Numbered from the stretch's first letter, positions 1 to 13,100 are shown. The stretch: DNA of 64,000 bases from Armillaria gallica (GCA_037576215.1 JBANDB010000001.1:5022001-5086000); one strand, 5' to 3'. Translations and numbers: made by a program. The notes: generated by a model not told the origin, from the letters alone.

Positions 1-1567
1 ACATTCTGAGATAAACCCTGGTTATAGGTGTGTACACAAAGCTATAGACAGAAATTGAACACAGAAATATTAAAAGAGGAGTTGAGGATGTGATAGATAC
101 ATGTAGGAAAATGAGAGATCCTAGAAAGAATTGGAGCAAGGCCATTGCAAGCAAGAGATGTATATGCTATTTATAGTGCATCTATGCACTTTTGAAGCCA
201 ACATGTGTAGACATGCAACTTGTACCAGCCTATAATGACAAATCTGGTAGAATAATATTACATACCAGAGCAAGTGATGTATATTCATATCAAGATGGTT
301 ACAAGAACTTGTAATTTATTATAATAAAAACTGATCTTTTTAAGCAGTTGCAAATCAGCTAAGTGATTACCTTGCATGGGAAGCAATTGATATTTTTTAT
401 AATGCATTTTAAGCCATGCCTAGGGTTTTCTTGATTATCTCTCATGTGATATTATTTCTCTGGATCTCCAGGGACCATGTGTCATAGATTACAGACATAT
501 ATTTATCTAAATTAGTCTCAGCCTATATACAAGCACATTCCACAAAGGCTGCATCTTCTAATGCAAACAGATTATTTTGCAAGCTAGCTTGCTCTTCAGC
601 CTTATTGGCATGCATGCCTATAAGGTACAGTGCAGTGACAAAGTTCTTATGTTTTAATTCTGCTGCTTCTTTTTCTATTATAGAGCTTGCTGCCTTCATG
701 ATCTTGCTTCTTTGTGTGCCACTTGTACCACCAGCCTGCTTACTATGCTCCTGCATTGTTAAAATTTTTGTAAAATTACACCTCTAAACATGCTGTGGGC
801 ATGACAGTGTTATGGCTGTAGCAAATGATACCTTGTTCATTGGAAAGGTTATAATAGTAGCCACAACACTTGATTATCTGGACTAGAACTGAAAGACAAC
901 ATTGTGCTTGACTAATGAGAGTTGCATTTGGATGATCTGGCTGAGGACTAGGGTATGGCTATTTTCCCACCAGGTTTTTAATGTCTTCTTATTGATGTTG
1001 ACCATATTTTTTTTTTTCTTCTAAACTTTCTTTTTATACTGCTCCCTGATTTTCTTCCAAAAGCAGAGAAAGTGCAAGTGTAGTGCTTACTGTATACTGA
1101 TTATAACTAACTAATACTAATTAATCTTATCTACTTAGATTATACAGACATATATATATAGTTATCCCAACATTTGAGACCCTACCTTTTGCTACCATAC
1201 TTCCATCTTCCATTCTTCTTTTTTCCCTTCTTTTGCTAGTGTTTTTATTTACTATTTCAATTGACACACATTGATCTCATTACTTTCTGTTTCATTCTGA
1301 GTGTGATATTCTTAACTAAAACATACTTTCAAGAGTATATATATTATATTTATATTAGAACAAGCTTGGTATATGTGTACTATAACTTGAAGAACAGAGA
1401 ATGAGTATGAATTGAGCAAATGATGATTTCAGTAATACATTCCTATAATCTATATATTTTCATATAAATTTGGCTACTATTATATTAAAAATTACAGTGG
1501 CAGTTGAACAGATCTTGAATTTTATCATATAATCTTTCAGATATGTAATGTTTATACAATACTCTAA
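1..1567. other. AT-rich region without a recognisable gene
   Basis: This stretch is strongly AT-rich with no gene I can assign. The one ORF that reads like old coding sequence is on the minus strand at 523-756 (77 codons, with a Lys/Glu/Ala-rich helical-looking middle), but I recognise no family and it has no clear start context or partner exon. Its base composition matches the neighbouring DUF6535 relic and the Helitron, so it is probably decayed transposon or accessory DNA. Confidence 0.5.
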
Positions 1568-1830
1568 CATTGCATGGAGAATCTAATATTTTAGTCTCAG
1601 ATATTGAATTCTATAACTATTTATTTTTTTAATATATTATAGCAGAATACTGAAATAATATTTTTGATATATTTGCAATATTTGTGAAATTTCCAATATT
1701 TTTTCAATAAACAAGAATATTAAAATAATATTTGAAATAATAGTTTGATATTCAAGCTTATATGTTGGCAAAAATAAATAATTATAGAATCTAATATTTT
1801 AAGCTGAAATATTGAATTCTCCATGCAGTG
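1568..1830. repeat. MITE, CACTGCATG family, copy 1
   Basis: This 263-bp AT-rich element has long imperfect terminal inverted repeats. The left end starts CATTGCATGGAGAAT and the right end, reverse-complemented, starts CACTGCATGGAGAAT; the similarity runs for about 60 bp. It is flanked by the 3-bp direct repeat TAA (1565-1567 and 1831-1833). A second copy of the same size lies inside the Helitron gene. The TNA-type 3-bp target duplication suggests mobilisation by a PIF/Harbinger-type transposase, which is an inference from target length only. There is no coding capacity. Confidence 0.8.
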
Positions 1831-1962
1831 TAATGAGTTTTCTCAGCAGTGTTACTATATATATTGCTTACTCATTTGGTTGTAAATCAGCAAATAATCA
1901 TTCTATATCTAAATAATATATAATATGTTACAAGTTAAATAAATATCTTTTAAACTGAATCT

Positions 1963-4900
1963 TTATACAGCATCAGCATCTGATAATGCTATATTTTCAA
2001 GAGTTAAAGTATCTTTAGTAATATATTGTTGAAACTTATACCATACATTATGCCACAGATTCCTTAGAGATTTGACAGAAGAATAGTCATTCAACTCAAC
2101 AGCCCATAAGAGTGTTCTTCTAAACCATGAATCAACACAACCTCTTTTAAGAAAGATTTTAAAATCTTCAAGAAGCATCCATATTTCATCTTAATCTGAT
2201 GAATCAACTTCAAATACATATTCTTCAAGCCCTTCTAAGCAAATAAGCCAGGCACGATCATCAGGACAAAGCTTTGCAAGATCACAAAGAGTGATATCAC
2301 AGAATCCACTATCAGTCAAAGAAAGCTCTATGAGTATAACACACATAGTAAATAGAATATCAGGCTCATAGAGGTACTCTAGAAAATCTTTAAATATTTG
2401 AGGTTTTAGCTCTGAAGATGAGAGATTGGTGATCAAGGTTGGTATAATTTGTCCTAAACAACTATAATTAAGACTGCCATCATAATTATCTTGATGAAGT
2501 ATTTTGACTAATAGGTTAAAGAAACATTTAGTTGTAACATATTTAAAAGCCTCATTCATAATAATAGGAAACTGAAAAAGTTGATCAACATGTTTGTATA
2601 AATAATCCCAGGAATAATCTGTTTGTTTGTATTTAGTCCATTCATCATTTTCAAAGAAAATCTTGACAAATGCTGTAGCTAGTTTTGAAGTACACCAGTC
2701 TTCTCTTATAAATGAAGGCAAACGGGATGTGGATTTTATCATGCTCAAAAAAAGGCTAAGAGCAGCACATCTATGTATAACTGACACCTCCTCTGTATAG
2801 AAATGATCTGATGATAACAATGTGTATAAGAACTTCAAAGTAGCCAGCTGATGATTGGTGAAATCCACTTTTAATTGAGGATATTCTTTTGACTTATAGT
2901 TGATCCCAAAAAACCATTCAATATTTGAAATAACTTGGCAGAATAAGCTCTCATCAGGATCTTCAGCTTTTGTATTTTGAATAAAAAGTGAGCCAGCCAT
3001 AGTCAAGAGAAGGCAGAGTTTAGAATTCTGAGGAGAAGAATATTCATCTGGATTGAAAACACTATTCATAATGCTTAATTGGCTTTGGAGCTGACATACT
3101 ACAGTGTTACACAGTGTTACACCAGCCAGTGAGACACCCAAATAGAAATCGGTCTCGGAACAATATTAAATGGGGTCTGATTAGAGATCGGACCGCACTA
3201 TTTGCACCATAGGTATTTGCTGTATAAAACATAGTATAATTATGGATGCGATGTGTGCGAAATTGTGTTGCAATAAGCTTATCAGTACAAAAAGTCAAGA
3301 TCAGTCACAAAACCACTCAGTGAGACATCACAAAATTTCTATATCAGGCAGGACTTTGGCAGAGAGTCACAAGTGTCACACATCTCGCTGGCTTGATCAA
3401 ATTTTAACAGTGGCTTACTCGCTGGATGCGAGCTCCTTTGGGTGTAAAAAGTATCGAAATATATCTCTATTAGTCTTATAACTATTATTTTGTAAACTCC
3501 GGGACCAAATGTGGTTCAGAGCGGCTACCCGAAGCCATTGTCTCACTGACCGGTGCTGTCTCACTGGCTGGTGTAACACTGTACCCATGGATATAGATAA
3601 AAACAAATAGTATTGCCAAGTGTGATTTTTTTCAATTCTTTATCACATATATAATCTGATATTTCAATTTTATTCAAACGATATTGACTCATAAAAACTG
3701 TAGGAGGGTCAGAAAAGTCAGGTCACCAATAAAGTGGTGAAATATGTTGAAAAGACATTTAATCATATCATGATCATCTGGACCAAATGATAACAGCCTA
3801 CAGAGCAGGGAGACCCATACAATAGGTTGCAATTGAATATGTTCTCAAAAATATGCAGATAAATTATATGAAATTAATTCCTGTATTTCATGGTCTCTAT
3901 CCCAGGTAAGACACAGAAGTGATGCATATTGATCTGGAAGCAAACAGTCCTTCAGATGTTTAATCATACTAATGTTGGAAGTTACAATTTGACCAAAGTG
4001 AAGGTATGTTCAAATAGTACGATCAACTAGATCTTCTGGAAACAGATGACTATTCTCTGGCTGAAATATATCATGTTCAAGAGTTTGAAACATATATGGA
4101 ATGTCAACTATCTGCTCTTTTAATGATTTCATAGATTTAAGTGGCAGAGCACTTGTTGACTGTATAACAATAGTCTGAACACTAGAGTTGGATGAGTTGG
4201 AATATAGCCAGGACAGAGCAAGCATATCTATTTTATCAGCATACTTGTCACTGCTGACAGCTGCAATTTCAGCACCTTTAAGTGTATATGAAACTGGTAG
4301 AGCTGATTTTATAGAATTTGATTTTATCCTTGATTCTATTGGAGTTGAGAAAAAGCAAGATTTGAGGATTGTATTAGAAATAACCTGCTTCAACAAAGCA
4401 GCATTGTTCATGATATAGTGATAAAGAGGAAAAATATAACATGACAGTGGTGTCTTATAGGGACATGAGGGATATAAGATTGGAAGGAAATTTGTAATCA
4501 AGTATATAGTAAATGAAATGAAGGCAATGACTCCAACAACAGATGCAATGGATACTTGAAGGGGAATGATAAAGAGAACCAGTCCCACCAGAAACACAGC
4601 AAGAGATACACTCATGAAAACAGGTAGTAATCTAATAATAAGATCCACACTCTACTGTTCCAGTCTCTTGTATCAAAACTGATGCAGTCGAGCTCTATCA
4701 CGTGATATTCTTGATGGAACTGTCATGTACTCATGTATCTATTGTTTGGTCAAAACAGCAAAGAGTGCTGTGGCAAGACTGAGAGATAGACTGGTAAACC
4801 ATAAGCCATTGACCCATGAGTCAGATGTTGAAGAATAAAAGGTCAGGTCTGAGCGAGAGACATCATTTATAGATGACCCATTTGCTGCTGAGCATTGAAC

Positions 4901-5937
4901 ATTGATAAGCTCAATCAGCAGTGTGGCTGTGACCTGACCATAATCAACCTGCAGACTTTGAGATGTCTGAACAACAAATGTAGTAACCACAGCAGAGAAA
5001 AGACCAGCCTGTTTCCCTAATGTTAGCAAAGAAGAAATGAATATTTAAATCAGAGCACTGACAAAAACAAGTAAAACATCTAAGGCATCTCGCCATCCTT
5101 CAACCATCTCCAGATCAAGAGGTGTGCACTCTTCAATATATGTTTTCCATACTCTAGCCATTGGTCCCAGCTCCTCATAGCACTTATCTTCTGGAAACCT
5201 TTGCTCATAGTTAAGTGGATCATTTGCTGAATGTGAAATGAGGTTTAGTGTGCACCAAGAAGTGAATAAAACATACCTCTAATATAGTTGCTACAGTGCA
5301 TGCCCATCACCTTGTGTTTCACCTTTTGTCAGCTCCACCTTGAAGAATATTGCTGATTCTCCTGACCTGACTGCTGGCTTTGATCTCCAGAGACCTGAGA
5401 CATCCCAAAATGATGATCATCCTCAGAGTCATCAGAGATACTCAAGTGACTGTCATCATTATTGGCAGCTTTTGTGCCATGAACAGGGTGCCCAAATTGG
5501 CCATTGGATGCATAAGAGACCCCAGAATGATTGTCACCTCCAGAGTCATCAGATGTACTTGAGTGACTATCATTGTCATTTGCAGCCTGTGTAGCACAAA
5601 GATAGTGACCTTGGCCTTTGGAGGCACCAGAGGAGGATCTAGAATGATCATCATTCTCAGAGTCATTGGATATGCCTAAATGACTGTCATACCTATTGAC
5701 CTTTGCGGCATGAACAGAGTGCCCTTTGGAATAACCCCCACTGCTCCCAGGGTTTTCAGATTTCTTCAGATGATTATTGTTCTTCTTAGCCTGTGCAGCA
5801 ATGATAGGTCCGTGGTCCTCAGAGACTAGAAGTGTATCTGGACCACCGTCATTCTCAGTGCCACGAGATGCGGCATGAGAGGAATTGTTGTCGCAGTGAA
5901 TACTTGGGACAGTATGAGTAGATGGTGTTGGTGTCAT
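1963..5937 (-). pseudogene. DUF6535-domain membrane protein, decayed
   Basis: The gene reads from an ATG at 5937 into a Ser/Asp/His-rich N-terminal region with imperfect repeats (5937-5329). A short exon follows with the DUF6535 lead-in (YEQRFPED, ARVWKTYIEE), then an intron at 5009-5062 whose removal joins DVLLVF to AGLFSAVVTTF, the family hallmark. Membrane segments follow (WVNGLWFTSLSLSLATALFAVLTKQ; then SVSLAVFLVGLVLFIIPL and a third near 4500). The C-terminal helical region continues to 1963. Many in-frame stops occur where the family has Trp or Arg: TAG at 4739-4741, TGA at 4673-4675, TAG at 4652-4654, TGA at 4010-4012 and TAA at 2188-2190. A MITE interrupts it at 3102-3581. DUF6535 proteins are expanded in agaric genomes and have no known function. 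Confidence 0.85.
3102..3581. repeat. Tc1/mariner-like MITE inside the DUF6535 pseudogene
   Basis: This 480-bp element is bounded by inverted repeats CAGTGTTACACCAGCCAGTG and continuation (about 25 bp), with TA on both sides (3100-3101 and 3582-3583). The left end carries an extra tandem CAGTGTTACA. Inside, the motif CAGTGAGACA recurs near both ends in inverted orientation. CAGT-starting ends with a TA target fit pogo/Fot1-like Tc1-mariner elements. It has no transposase and is non-autonomous. The DUF6535 reading continues on both sides. Confidence 0.75.
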
Positions 5938-7040
5938 GGTGGTACGAGTTCAAGCTGTGAGTAGGCGCTGTGCCTCGTGGACATGTCACATAACCCACAG
6001 TCGTAAGCAATACCGGGATAAAGCTATGTGCGGTGACAGGGTGCATGCTGAAGTATAAATATCTCGTTCCGTTCGAGCACCTGTACTCAGATTGATGCAA
6101 AAATGGTAAAACGAATCGGACAGGGTGCATTTGCTTGTGAACTTTAGCAGGAATACAGGCAGTTGAATACAGCAGATCAGGTTGCTGGAGCTGAAAAACT
6201 GTTACGATGGACTTCGGGGACATCCCTCTTACAGGGACAGGATCTCGCCGTCACGGTTCTTATCATGAGATGATGCATGCGTTCATTGTGAACATCCTTC
6301 GGAATGTATTGTCTACCTGCGAGATGATCACTCTCTATTTTTGTTCAACATTCAAGCAGATATTGAGCGCTTCAGTGTGGGAATGGGGTTTGAAAAGGGT
6401 GCATCCTGGCGTTAAACTCACAAAATAGGAATAGGGGAGCAAGTTGCGAATGGAGTTGAACTAGCATAACATGATAGATAGAACACAGGTGCTTGTAAGT
6501 CATCATTCTTTCGTGGCAGATATTGCAGCAAAGACCGTTGAGCAGACCATGTGGAAAGATAGAAGGAGGGGATACAATGAGGTAGAGCAGCTTCTTCAGG
6601 TAGGGCTATTAGCTGCTAGGATAGGCTTTGAAGATGATCCTCTTACATGGATCAAGTCATTTGGCCGGTCCTGACGCACTCTGGGTTAAAGTGTGAACAT
6701 CACTCAAAAGAGTATTGCCTCAGAGTTGGACCAGCATAATTCCAAGTCCTATGAATATAGGAATTACTCGGTCATTATGTAGGCTAAAATGCTGTGGGAA
6801 TATTTACAACGTCCAACATGCAAATTGCCAAGCTTGCACCACTGGGCCCCCATGGGAAATTTTGCATCGTCCATCACTGCTTTGCCCCCTTATGGTGCAT
6901 ATCCGGTTTCCGGCTACCTTACATCCTGTTTACACTTTCTCCGCTTCGCTTCATGTGCTGTGTTCTTTTTCTCTTGCCTTATGGTTCGTGTTGGAGACTA
7001 TTTCGGATGTCAGATTATGTAACTTTGCTACAACATAACA
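5938..7040. other. Intergenic region with a repeat block
   Basis: No gene is recognised here. The region holds the presumptive promoter of the DUF6535 relic, a plus-strand ORF at 6471-6674 of unknown nature, and at 6742-6880 a block repeated at 7960-8092. That block lies about 160 bp past the stop codon of A', just as its counterpart lies about 160 bp past the stop of A. Confidence 0.5.
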
Positions 7041-7376
7041 TTACATCATAATTGATTCCATCTCTTTGTTGCCGTTGTCCTGGAACTCTGCTCTCTTTCT
7101 TTGCCTGTCCATATCCTCTGTTTCCATTTCATCATCTGTAATGTACGCTAACTTGCGCTTGACCGCTCTCCTTCCTGTTACGCTTTCCCATGTTTTCGAC
7201 ACCGTTTTGGCTGCCTCGGCCTGATTTGCTGCCTTGGTTTCACCGCCTGGTTAGATCTTCATATCAATACGAAAGTGCTAATTGCTCACCTGTGTGAAGT
7301 CCCTGTCTATGAGCGCCACTGCCCTGAGAATTGGTTTCAGTCTGAACGTCGTTTTCTTCCCTCTAACGATCGCCAC
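7041..7376 (-). pseudogene. Gene A' 3' part, split by the hAT-bounded insertion
   Basis: Read on the minus strand, this holds the end of exon 4 (VAIVRGKKTTFRLKPILRAV, then ALIDRDFTQ), a short intron starting GTGAGC at about 7296, and a last exon rich in Lys/Arg/Glu ending at TAA (7041-7043). It is the direct continuation of the sequence beginning at 34871: the reading frame passes from one side of the 27.5-kb segment to the other through the duplicated 8 bp ATCGCCAC (7369-7376). The block aligns with exon 4 of intact gene A at 8459-8605 (IVKGKGMKHRMKLVLQAIALLD). The family is uncharacterised. Confidence 0.8.
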
Positions 7377-7959
7377 TAGGGCTGCGCGCTGTAGCTGTAT
7401 AGTACGGTTATCGGTAACCATGATACGGTATATGGCCCAAATCCAAGAGCACCAAAATGGCTCTTCATACGGAACGGTATATGGCGATTCCATCACCATC
7501 ATGGGTCCTCAGGTACGGCCGTCCAATGGCATAATACAGCTTACTGTTGCATGTATGCAAAACAGCCAGACCACAATGCCCATCTCTCCCATTTCGAATC
7601 TGTTCCATCTCTGTAGCTTCCCAGTCAATGTCGCTTGCATTCTCTAGCCATCTGCTGGCACATGAACCATTCCAACCCATTTTATTATGCTCAGACAGTT
7701 GCTAAAGTCATTGAAATTTACTGACACTTGTATCTTCTCGTGTTCCAATTCCTCCTGGGATATGGCTGACCAGCTAGCATGTAAAAGATGGAAAGGTAGC
7801 TGTTTTCTCTATCCTTTGTTCACGATCCGTGATACAAATTGACTCTGACATATTTAATCCTACATGTACGTTCGTAAACGGCCGTCGACGGCCGTAAAGT
7901 ATCCGTACCGATGCCGACAAGGCTTGAGATTTCAGTTGACAGTACAGTATACGGATGTT

Positions 7960-8092
7960 CCGAGTCCTATATGTATATATAGGTATTACTCGGTCCTTAT
8001 ACTGGATTATACCATGGGATTGATCCTATTCGGAAGTTGCCGATTGCCTGTGGAGAAATATCATGGGAACTTTTGAGCTCGTCCATCAAAAG
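7960..8092. repeat. 3'-flank repeat shared with 6742-6880
   Basis: The block starts with a palindromic core, CCGAGTCCTAT followed by TATAGG and ATTACTCGGTC, and ends with CATGGGAACTTTTG and CGTCCATCA. The copy at 6742-6880 has CCAAGTCCTAT, ATAGGAATTACTCGGTC and CATGGGAAATTTTG with CGTCCATCA. Each copy lies about 160 bp beyond the stop codon of a gene-A family member, so flank and gene were copied together. Confidence 0.65.
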
Positions 8093-8252
8093 TCTGGGAA
8101 GTCTCTTCCTCTTCCGTTCGGTTACACGTCATCTTTTCCTTGTTTTCTTCTCTGCTTTCTTCTTCGTCTGTTGTTGATTTCATCCTCTTTTCTATCTTTG
8201 TACTATCGCTATTCTCTGTCTACGTGATTTACTGACCTCCTTCTCGCCTTCT

Positions 8253-9582
8253 TTAACCACTTTCATCCATGTGCTGACTTTCTCTAGCCCTTTTGTGCGT
8301 CGTTTCTCCGACTTCTTTGTCTTCCAAGTAACCTACTTTTGGCTTCAGACGTCTTGTCTTGCTTTCGTCAGTCATGCGGATCTTGCTCATCTGGCACTTC
8401 GCCTCCTTTCTTTATGGTGAGCATTTTGTTTGCCTCTTGAACGTGTGGTCCACTCACCAGTGCTATCTCGCAGTCCAGCAGCGCTATTGCCTGCAACACT
8501 AGCTTCATCCTGTGCTTCATTCCTTTCCCTTTGACGATGATCACCGAGCATTGCACCTCTACGATGTCCCCGACTCTGAACAGCTGTGGCCGGGCCTGTT
8601 GGTATCTGTTTCAAACATCAGTTTGCTTTTCTGTTTATCCAGGTGTGTGGACATGCCGTCGCTTTCCATCCTTGTCAACACTGCTCTTAAAATATTGAAC
8701 TTCATTTTCTTCAGTGTGGATGAGGTCGTTCCTTGCCAGCCGTTGAAGAATTCTGACTGGATCAATGTCTTTGGAGAAGGGCACCTCTTCTTGATGGGCT
8801 CCGTCTTTTATAGTGCGAAAGTATCTGTTAGAGAGCATGAACACTGGAAACCCATGGTATGTTCCCGTATTCCATTTCTCCAGCATGCCGTTTTTGAACT
8901 CCCTTTCCGCCGTCAGCCTGATCTCTTGCAATGTCGATATGGTGTCCTCGAAACTTTGACAACCAAGTCCTGTCACCGTCACACTCTGCGCCATCGTGAA
9001 TGCATTATCTCGTGCGCCGCTGTTTAAGGATATTCAGTCTTCGGTGCGGCACTACCATGAAACGTGCTTACCTGGGTGACCTGATGACTGGAGGCAGATC
9101 AGCGTCTCCTATCACTCCATTACATGCAAACACCATCTCTTCCATCTCGTCGTCTCCTTGCTTCTTCACTAGGCGCCATACATGTTCATCATCATCTTTT
9201 TGGAGCACAACGTCGCCCATCTCCGTGCCTCTCTGAATATGTTCTTGTTGGTCACTCTCAGTTTCGATATCAATATTGTTGCTTACTTTCAGTATTCCGG
9301 ACAGATGTAGTGGGTTCGTCTTCATACTGTTCTCCATATGAGTTTGAAGCACAGCTTCTGCGATTCGGTCAGTGTTTTGGATGTTTGTTTTAAATAAATT
9401 GACTCACTGGCTTTTGCATAGTCGTAGAACTCGTCCATCGATATTCGCGGTGCACTTGGGGCCAATGGGGTGGGGGCTAGGATCGCTGGTTTTATCCTGG
9501 TCATACCTCTTCTCTTACTATTTCCCTCTATTATCCCGATCTGATCGTGCAGAGATGGGGGATCTGTTTTCCTTCCTGGCAT
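8253..9582 (-). CDS. Gene A: uncharacterised agaric protein, intact, 5 exons
   Basis: Exons are 9582-9408, 9357-9072, 9019-8657, 8605-8459 and 8406-8253. They sum to 1125 nt, or 374 residues, with no internal stop. The start MPGRKTDPPS lies in the only upstream ATG-led exon. The product is hydrophilic with acidic stretches, then a conserved tail: SNRYFRTI, then FSKDIDPVRIL, then HTEENEVQYFKSSV, then RPQLFRVGDIVEVQ, then LVLQAIALLD, and a basic end. The third intron uses a GC donor (gcatgt), where the paralogue A' has GTGAGT. I recognise the tail as a recurrent agaric family of unknown function, often seen near genes like B; that context is recalled, not checked. No transmembrane segment or catalytic motif is visible. 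It is divergent from gene B with 587 bp between starts. Confidence 0.75.
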
Positions 9583-10169
9583 CTGGCGTCAATGACTAGT
9601 CTGTTTGATGGCCGTGTTGACAGGTCCCTTTGCTTGTGTTCTTGCCGTCATCATCCTCCCTCCTCCCCTGAGACTTTTTTAGTGTCTTGTTTTGCCTTTC
9701 TTCCTTCATTTGGCCTCGTTTGCCGGTGTCAGATACCGGTGTTGGATCCATCCGTTCTCTTGGCCCCGTTGCTTTGTTCCTATTACATTCTTTTCGCTCT
9801 TGGGCTTTACTCATTCCCATCTTGCATATATCATGGGGATGCATTTGTGGTTAATGGACTATGTGTGGCATTCATTTCCATTCTGTCCCTCATTTTTTTT
9901 CCCTCCTTGCCGCCGCCTCCTTTCTCGGTGGTCTGCAATATAGTTTAACTAGTTTCTATGTTTATTTTGGCTAGCTTCTTTGACTGTCTATTGCGTGTAA
10001 TGTACTTGATCCCCGTGTATTGTTTATCGCTTCTTTTATTTTGATATTGTTTTGATTATTAGTGCTCGGTTACCCCCTCATCCAGACGTATTTATATGTC
10101 GCTCTTCCGTCGTCTCCCTTCCCATCCCACTTTGTTGCTTCTCTGCTCGCTATCAATTCAGTCCTAGCA
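9583..10169. promoter_or_regulatory. Shared upstream region of divergent genes A and B
   Basis: These 587 bp separate the start codons of A (minus) and B (plus). The plus strand is rich in C/T runs, as is common in fungal promoters. I see no strong TATA box at either end and no tandem repeats. A bidirectional promoter is inferred only from the arrangement. Confidence 0.4.
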
Positions 10170-13100
10170 ATGCCTTCTCGGTGCGTTGTCGTGATGCTGT
10201 CTTGGCGTTCGAGTTCCGACTCGTTTACCTTCTGCAGTAATCTATCTAAATGCAAACAAATTGACTCCTCGCCCATTCCTGCCTCCTCGCCTGAGACTCA
10301 AAGGTCCGCGATTCCTCACACTCACGTGTATTGCCTCTCATCGTTGTTGTTTTCTTTCAGTGTCCCACGCAAGCGAAACAAAACTGCTGCTCCTGTCACT
10401 CCCGTCCCTAAGTATGTGTGACAATCGTCATGTCATGTTCATTTTTTCTTATTGACACGTTGCATAACTTGTAGGTCTGGAAAGTCCACAGCTACGGCGG
10501 CTTCTTCCAAGTCATCTCACGCTTTGTTGCCTGCAGTGTCTATCACGTATGTCCCTTTTCTGCACTGTATTCCCTAACTTCACTGTTGACGTCCACCAAG
10601 ATCATGTCAGACTCGATGTGCCGCTTCGTCTTGCAAGGTGTCCTACGGCGACTTGTCTGAGGAGGAGGTCGAGAGTGTCGCCCAGCAATCCAATGTCACC
10701 GATTCAGAGCTGTCGGCCCATTCTCTTCGTCGCCGTGGTCGCGTCCTTTTCATAGATGATGAAGCATCAGAAGGGTCGGGAAAATCCACTACAGGGTCCA
10801 ATGCTGATGAAGAGGCCGGCATTGAGGATATTGCGGAGTGCGTATTTATTATCGTGTCTGTCGTGTGATTCGCTAAATTTTCTTTTTATTCTAGGTCAGA
10901 CTCGAGTTCTGTCGGCGACACTGCTATTTCGGGTACCCAGTCTCAATCTGCCGTTGTCCGCGATTCTGAGTCTGAATCTGTTGGTGACACTGTTGAACTT
11001 GCCGTTGTCCAAGGCCGTTCTTCGTGCGTAGCTGTATCTCCATGTTCTTTACATTTGTTGACGTGGTGCAGAAGGATCAAAACCAAAACTCCCAAAGGTG
11101 CCTACATCGACTCTATGTCAGCTCATTCCTTTCTCGATATATATTTTATTTTTATTTTTACTGCCCAGGTTGAGCTCTGGTAAGGAGGCCAACATTGCTG
11201 ATGACGACGACACCAAGAAGGATCCAACCATTCCAGCGTACGTCTGCGACCGTTTTCCTCTGTGTTCTGCACTCAGTGTCCTTTCAGTCACACCTCCCGC
11301 AGCAAGAAACCTGACATGCAGGTTTATCTAGAGGATCTGGAAACCCTGAGGCCCCCCACTCGCATGAAAAGCAAGTCTCCCGTCAAGCCTTCTACCACTG
11401 CTAGTTCCTGCAAGTCAAAGGCTGCGAAGGCTGTCGAGAACAACCATCGTCTTCAAGTGGAGGTGTCCGTAGACCCTGTCTCCAACTCTATTTCCAAGAC
11501 TGTCACTCTGTCACTGTCCCCATCAAAACCGAGGAATAAAATAATTACCTCTGGTATGTGTTTTCTTGCGCCTTTCTCGTTCATGACCTGATATCCCTTC
11601 TTACAGTGGCGTCTGACGATGTGGTCGACATCCCTTCTCCATCTGCTGGATCCACATGCCGCTCTTCGAAGAAAGAAGCCATTGTCATCGACAGTAGCAA
11701 AAGTGACGGTGAAGGCGATGATCGTTCTGCAGACACTGCTTCTGCTAAACCTTTGAAATCTGCTGGATCAAAATCTGACAAGGTCTCTGGATCTGGCAGG
11801 TCGAGAGCCCCCAAAAAGCCCCCAGTTAAACCCGCTTTAAAATCCAAATCTGGCAGGGACCTTTCACCAGAAAGAACGGGCAAGGCGAAAGGGAAGGGTA
11901 AGGGTAAGGGCAAGGCGACCGAGCCTTTGTTTTGTTCATCTGGTACCGCTCTGTTTTCCTTCCTTTGATACTTTATCTGCCTTGCTGATTATGGTTACTT
12001 TAGACAAAGATGCTCCCCCCTCTCCTTCGACTTCTATTCCACCTTCCTCTCAGGTTGCTAATCAGCTTACAGCTCTTCTCGGGTGCGTGTTTCCACATAT
12101 TCCTTCGTGTTATCCTTTCTGATGTGTGTTTTTGTCTCTTAGGGACAATCTACTCCACTCCCAGTCTCCTGAAGTGGATGCAGATGCTCCTGTTTCTCGT
12201 TTACCTGATACCGTTTTGTACATGTTAGTTCGACCTCGTCCTTTGCATCCCTGATTGTTTTTTTTTGTGGGGGTTTTTCAAGGTCGACTTCCGATGTAGA
12301 TTTGTCTGAGCCTGCAGATCTGACTCTTCGCATCATGCAGCCTCATCTCATGGAAGAACATCTTGTTACACTTGGAGCGTATCTCGAGTTGCCTCCTCTC
12401 GGGTGAGTGACCGTTCATCCTGTTTTACTGTGCCATGCATTGATGATCAACCGTAGATACTACCGGATTGTTGTTCCTGTCGGCTACCCGCCCGATAACT
12501 TTGATGCCCCTCCTTTCCATTCTTTTGACGTCGTTTCTAAGTTGTTCCACATAGAGAGCTTGACGTGAGTTTCTTCATCAGCATTGGGCTCATTTGCTGA
12601 TTGTTTTCCCTAGGTCGCTACTGGAATATTTCAAGTGGACATCATATGGTAACTATGTCAATCTCAGATGCATGGCATATTCGATTCTCTCTCTAGAAGG
12701 GAGGACTGTTCGCATGGGCGACTCTCTGGCGGTGTGCATGACAGTTGGTCTTGTGACTGAATGTATGTTGTTCCAGCCTGCCACCCAGAGTGGTTTCAGT
12801 GGTAACACGGGAAAGTGTGCACGTCATCTCCGTATCATGCCATTCCACCAATGGTTCCATCGTGAGTCGACCATGTGGGGCTTGTTGCTCGGTTTGGACT
12901 TCACAGAGACCACCTGCCTCTCAGAACGGGGCGTGTCTTTTCCTACAAGAGTCGAGGATCCGACTGGACATGGAAACAAGAACTCAATGTGTCTGTATCC
13001 AGTCCGTCTTCTCCCAGCTTATTCTGACTTGTGTTGTTCTTCCAGATTCCAGCAGTCAGTCTTCTCTGGCTAAAGGTGGTCGCTGGAGAACACCGGTTAA

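Noticed and set aside
5340..5666. Frames on both strands over the N-terminal part of the DUF6535 relic
   Set aside because: They are shadows of the Ser/Asp/His repeat coding sequence on the minus strand.
7377..8100. hAT transposase gene near the left terminus
   Set aside because: The minus-strand frame at 7465-7680 is short and shows no hAT dimerisation or DDE motifs.
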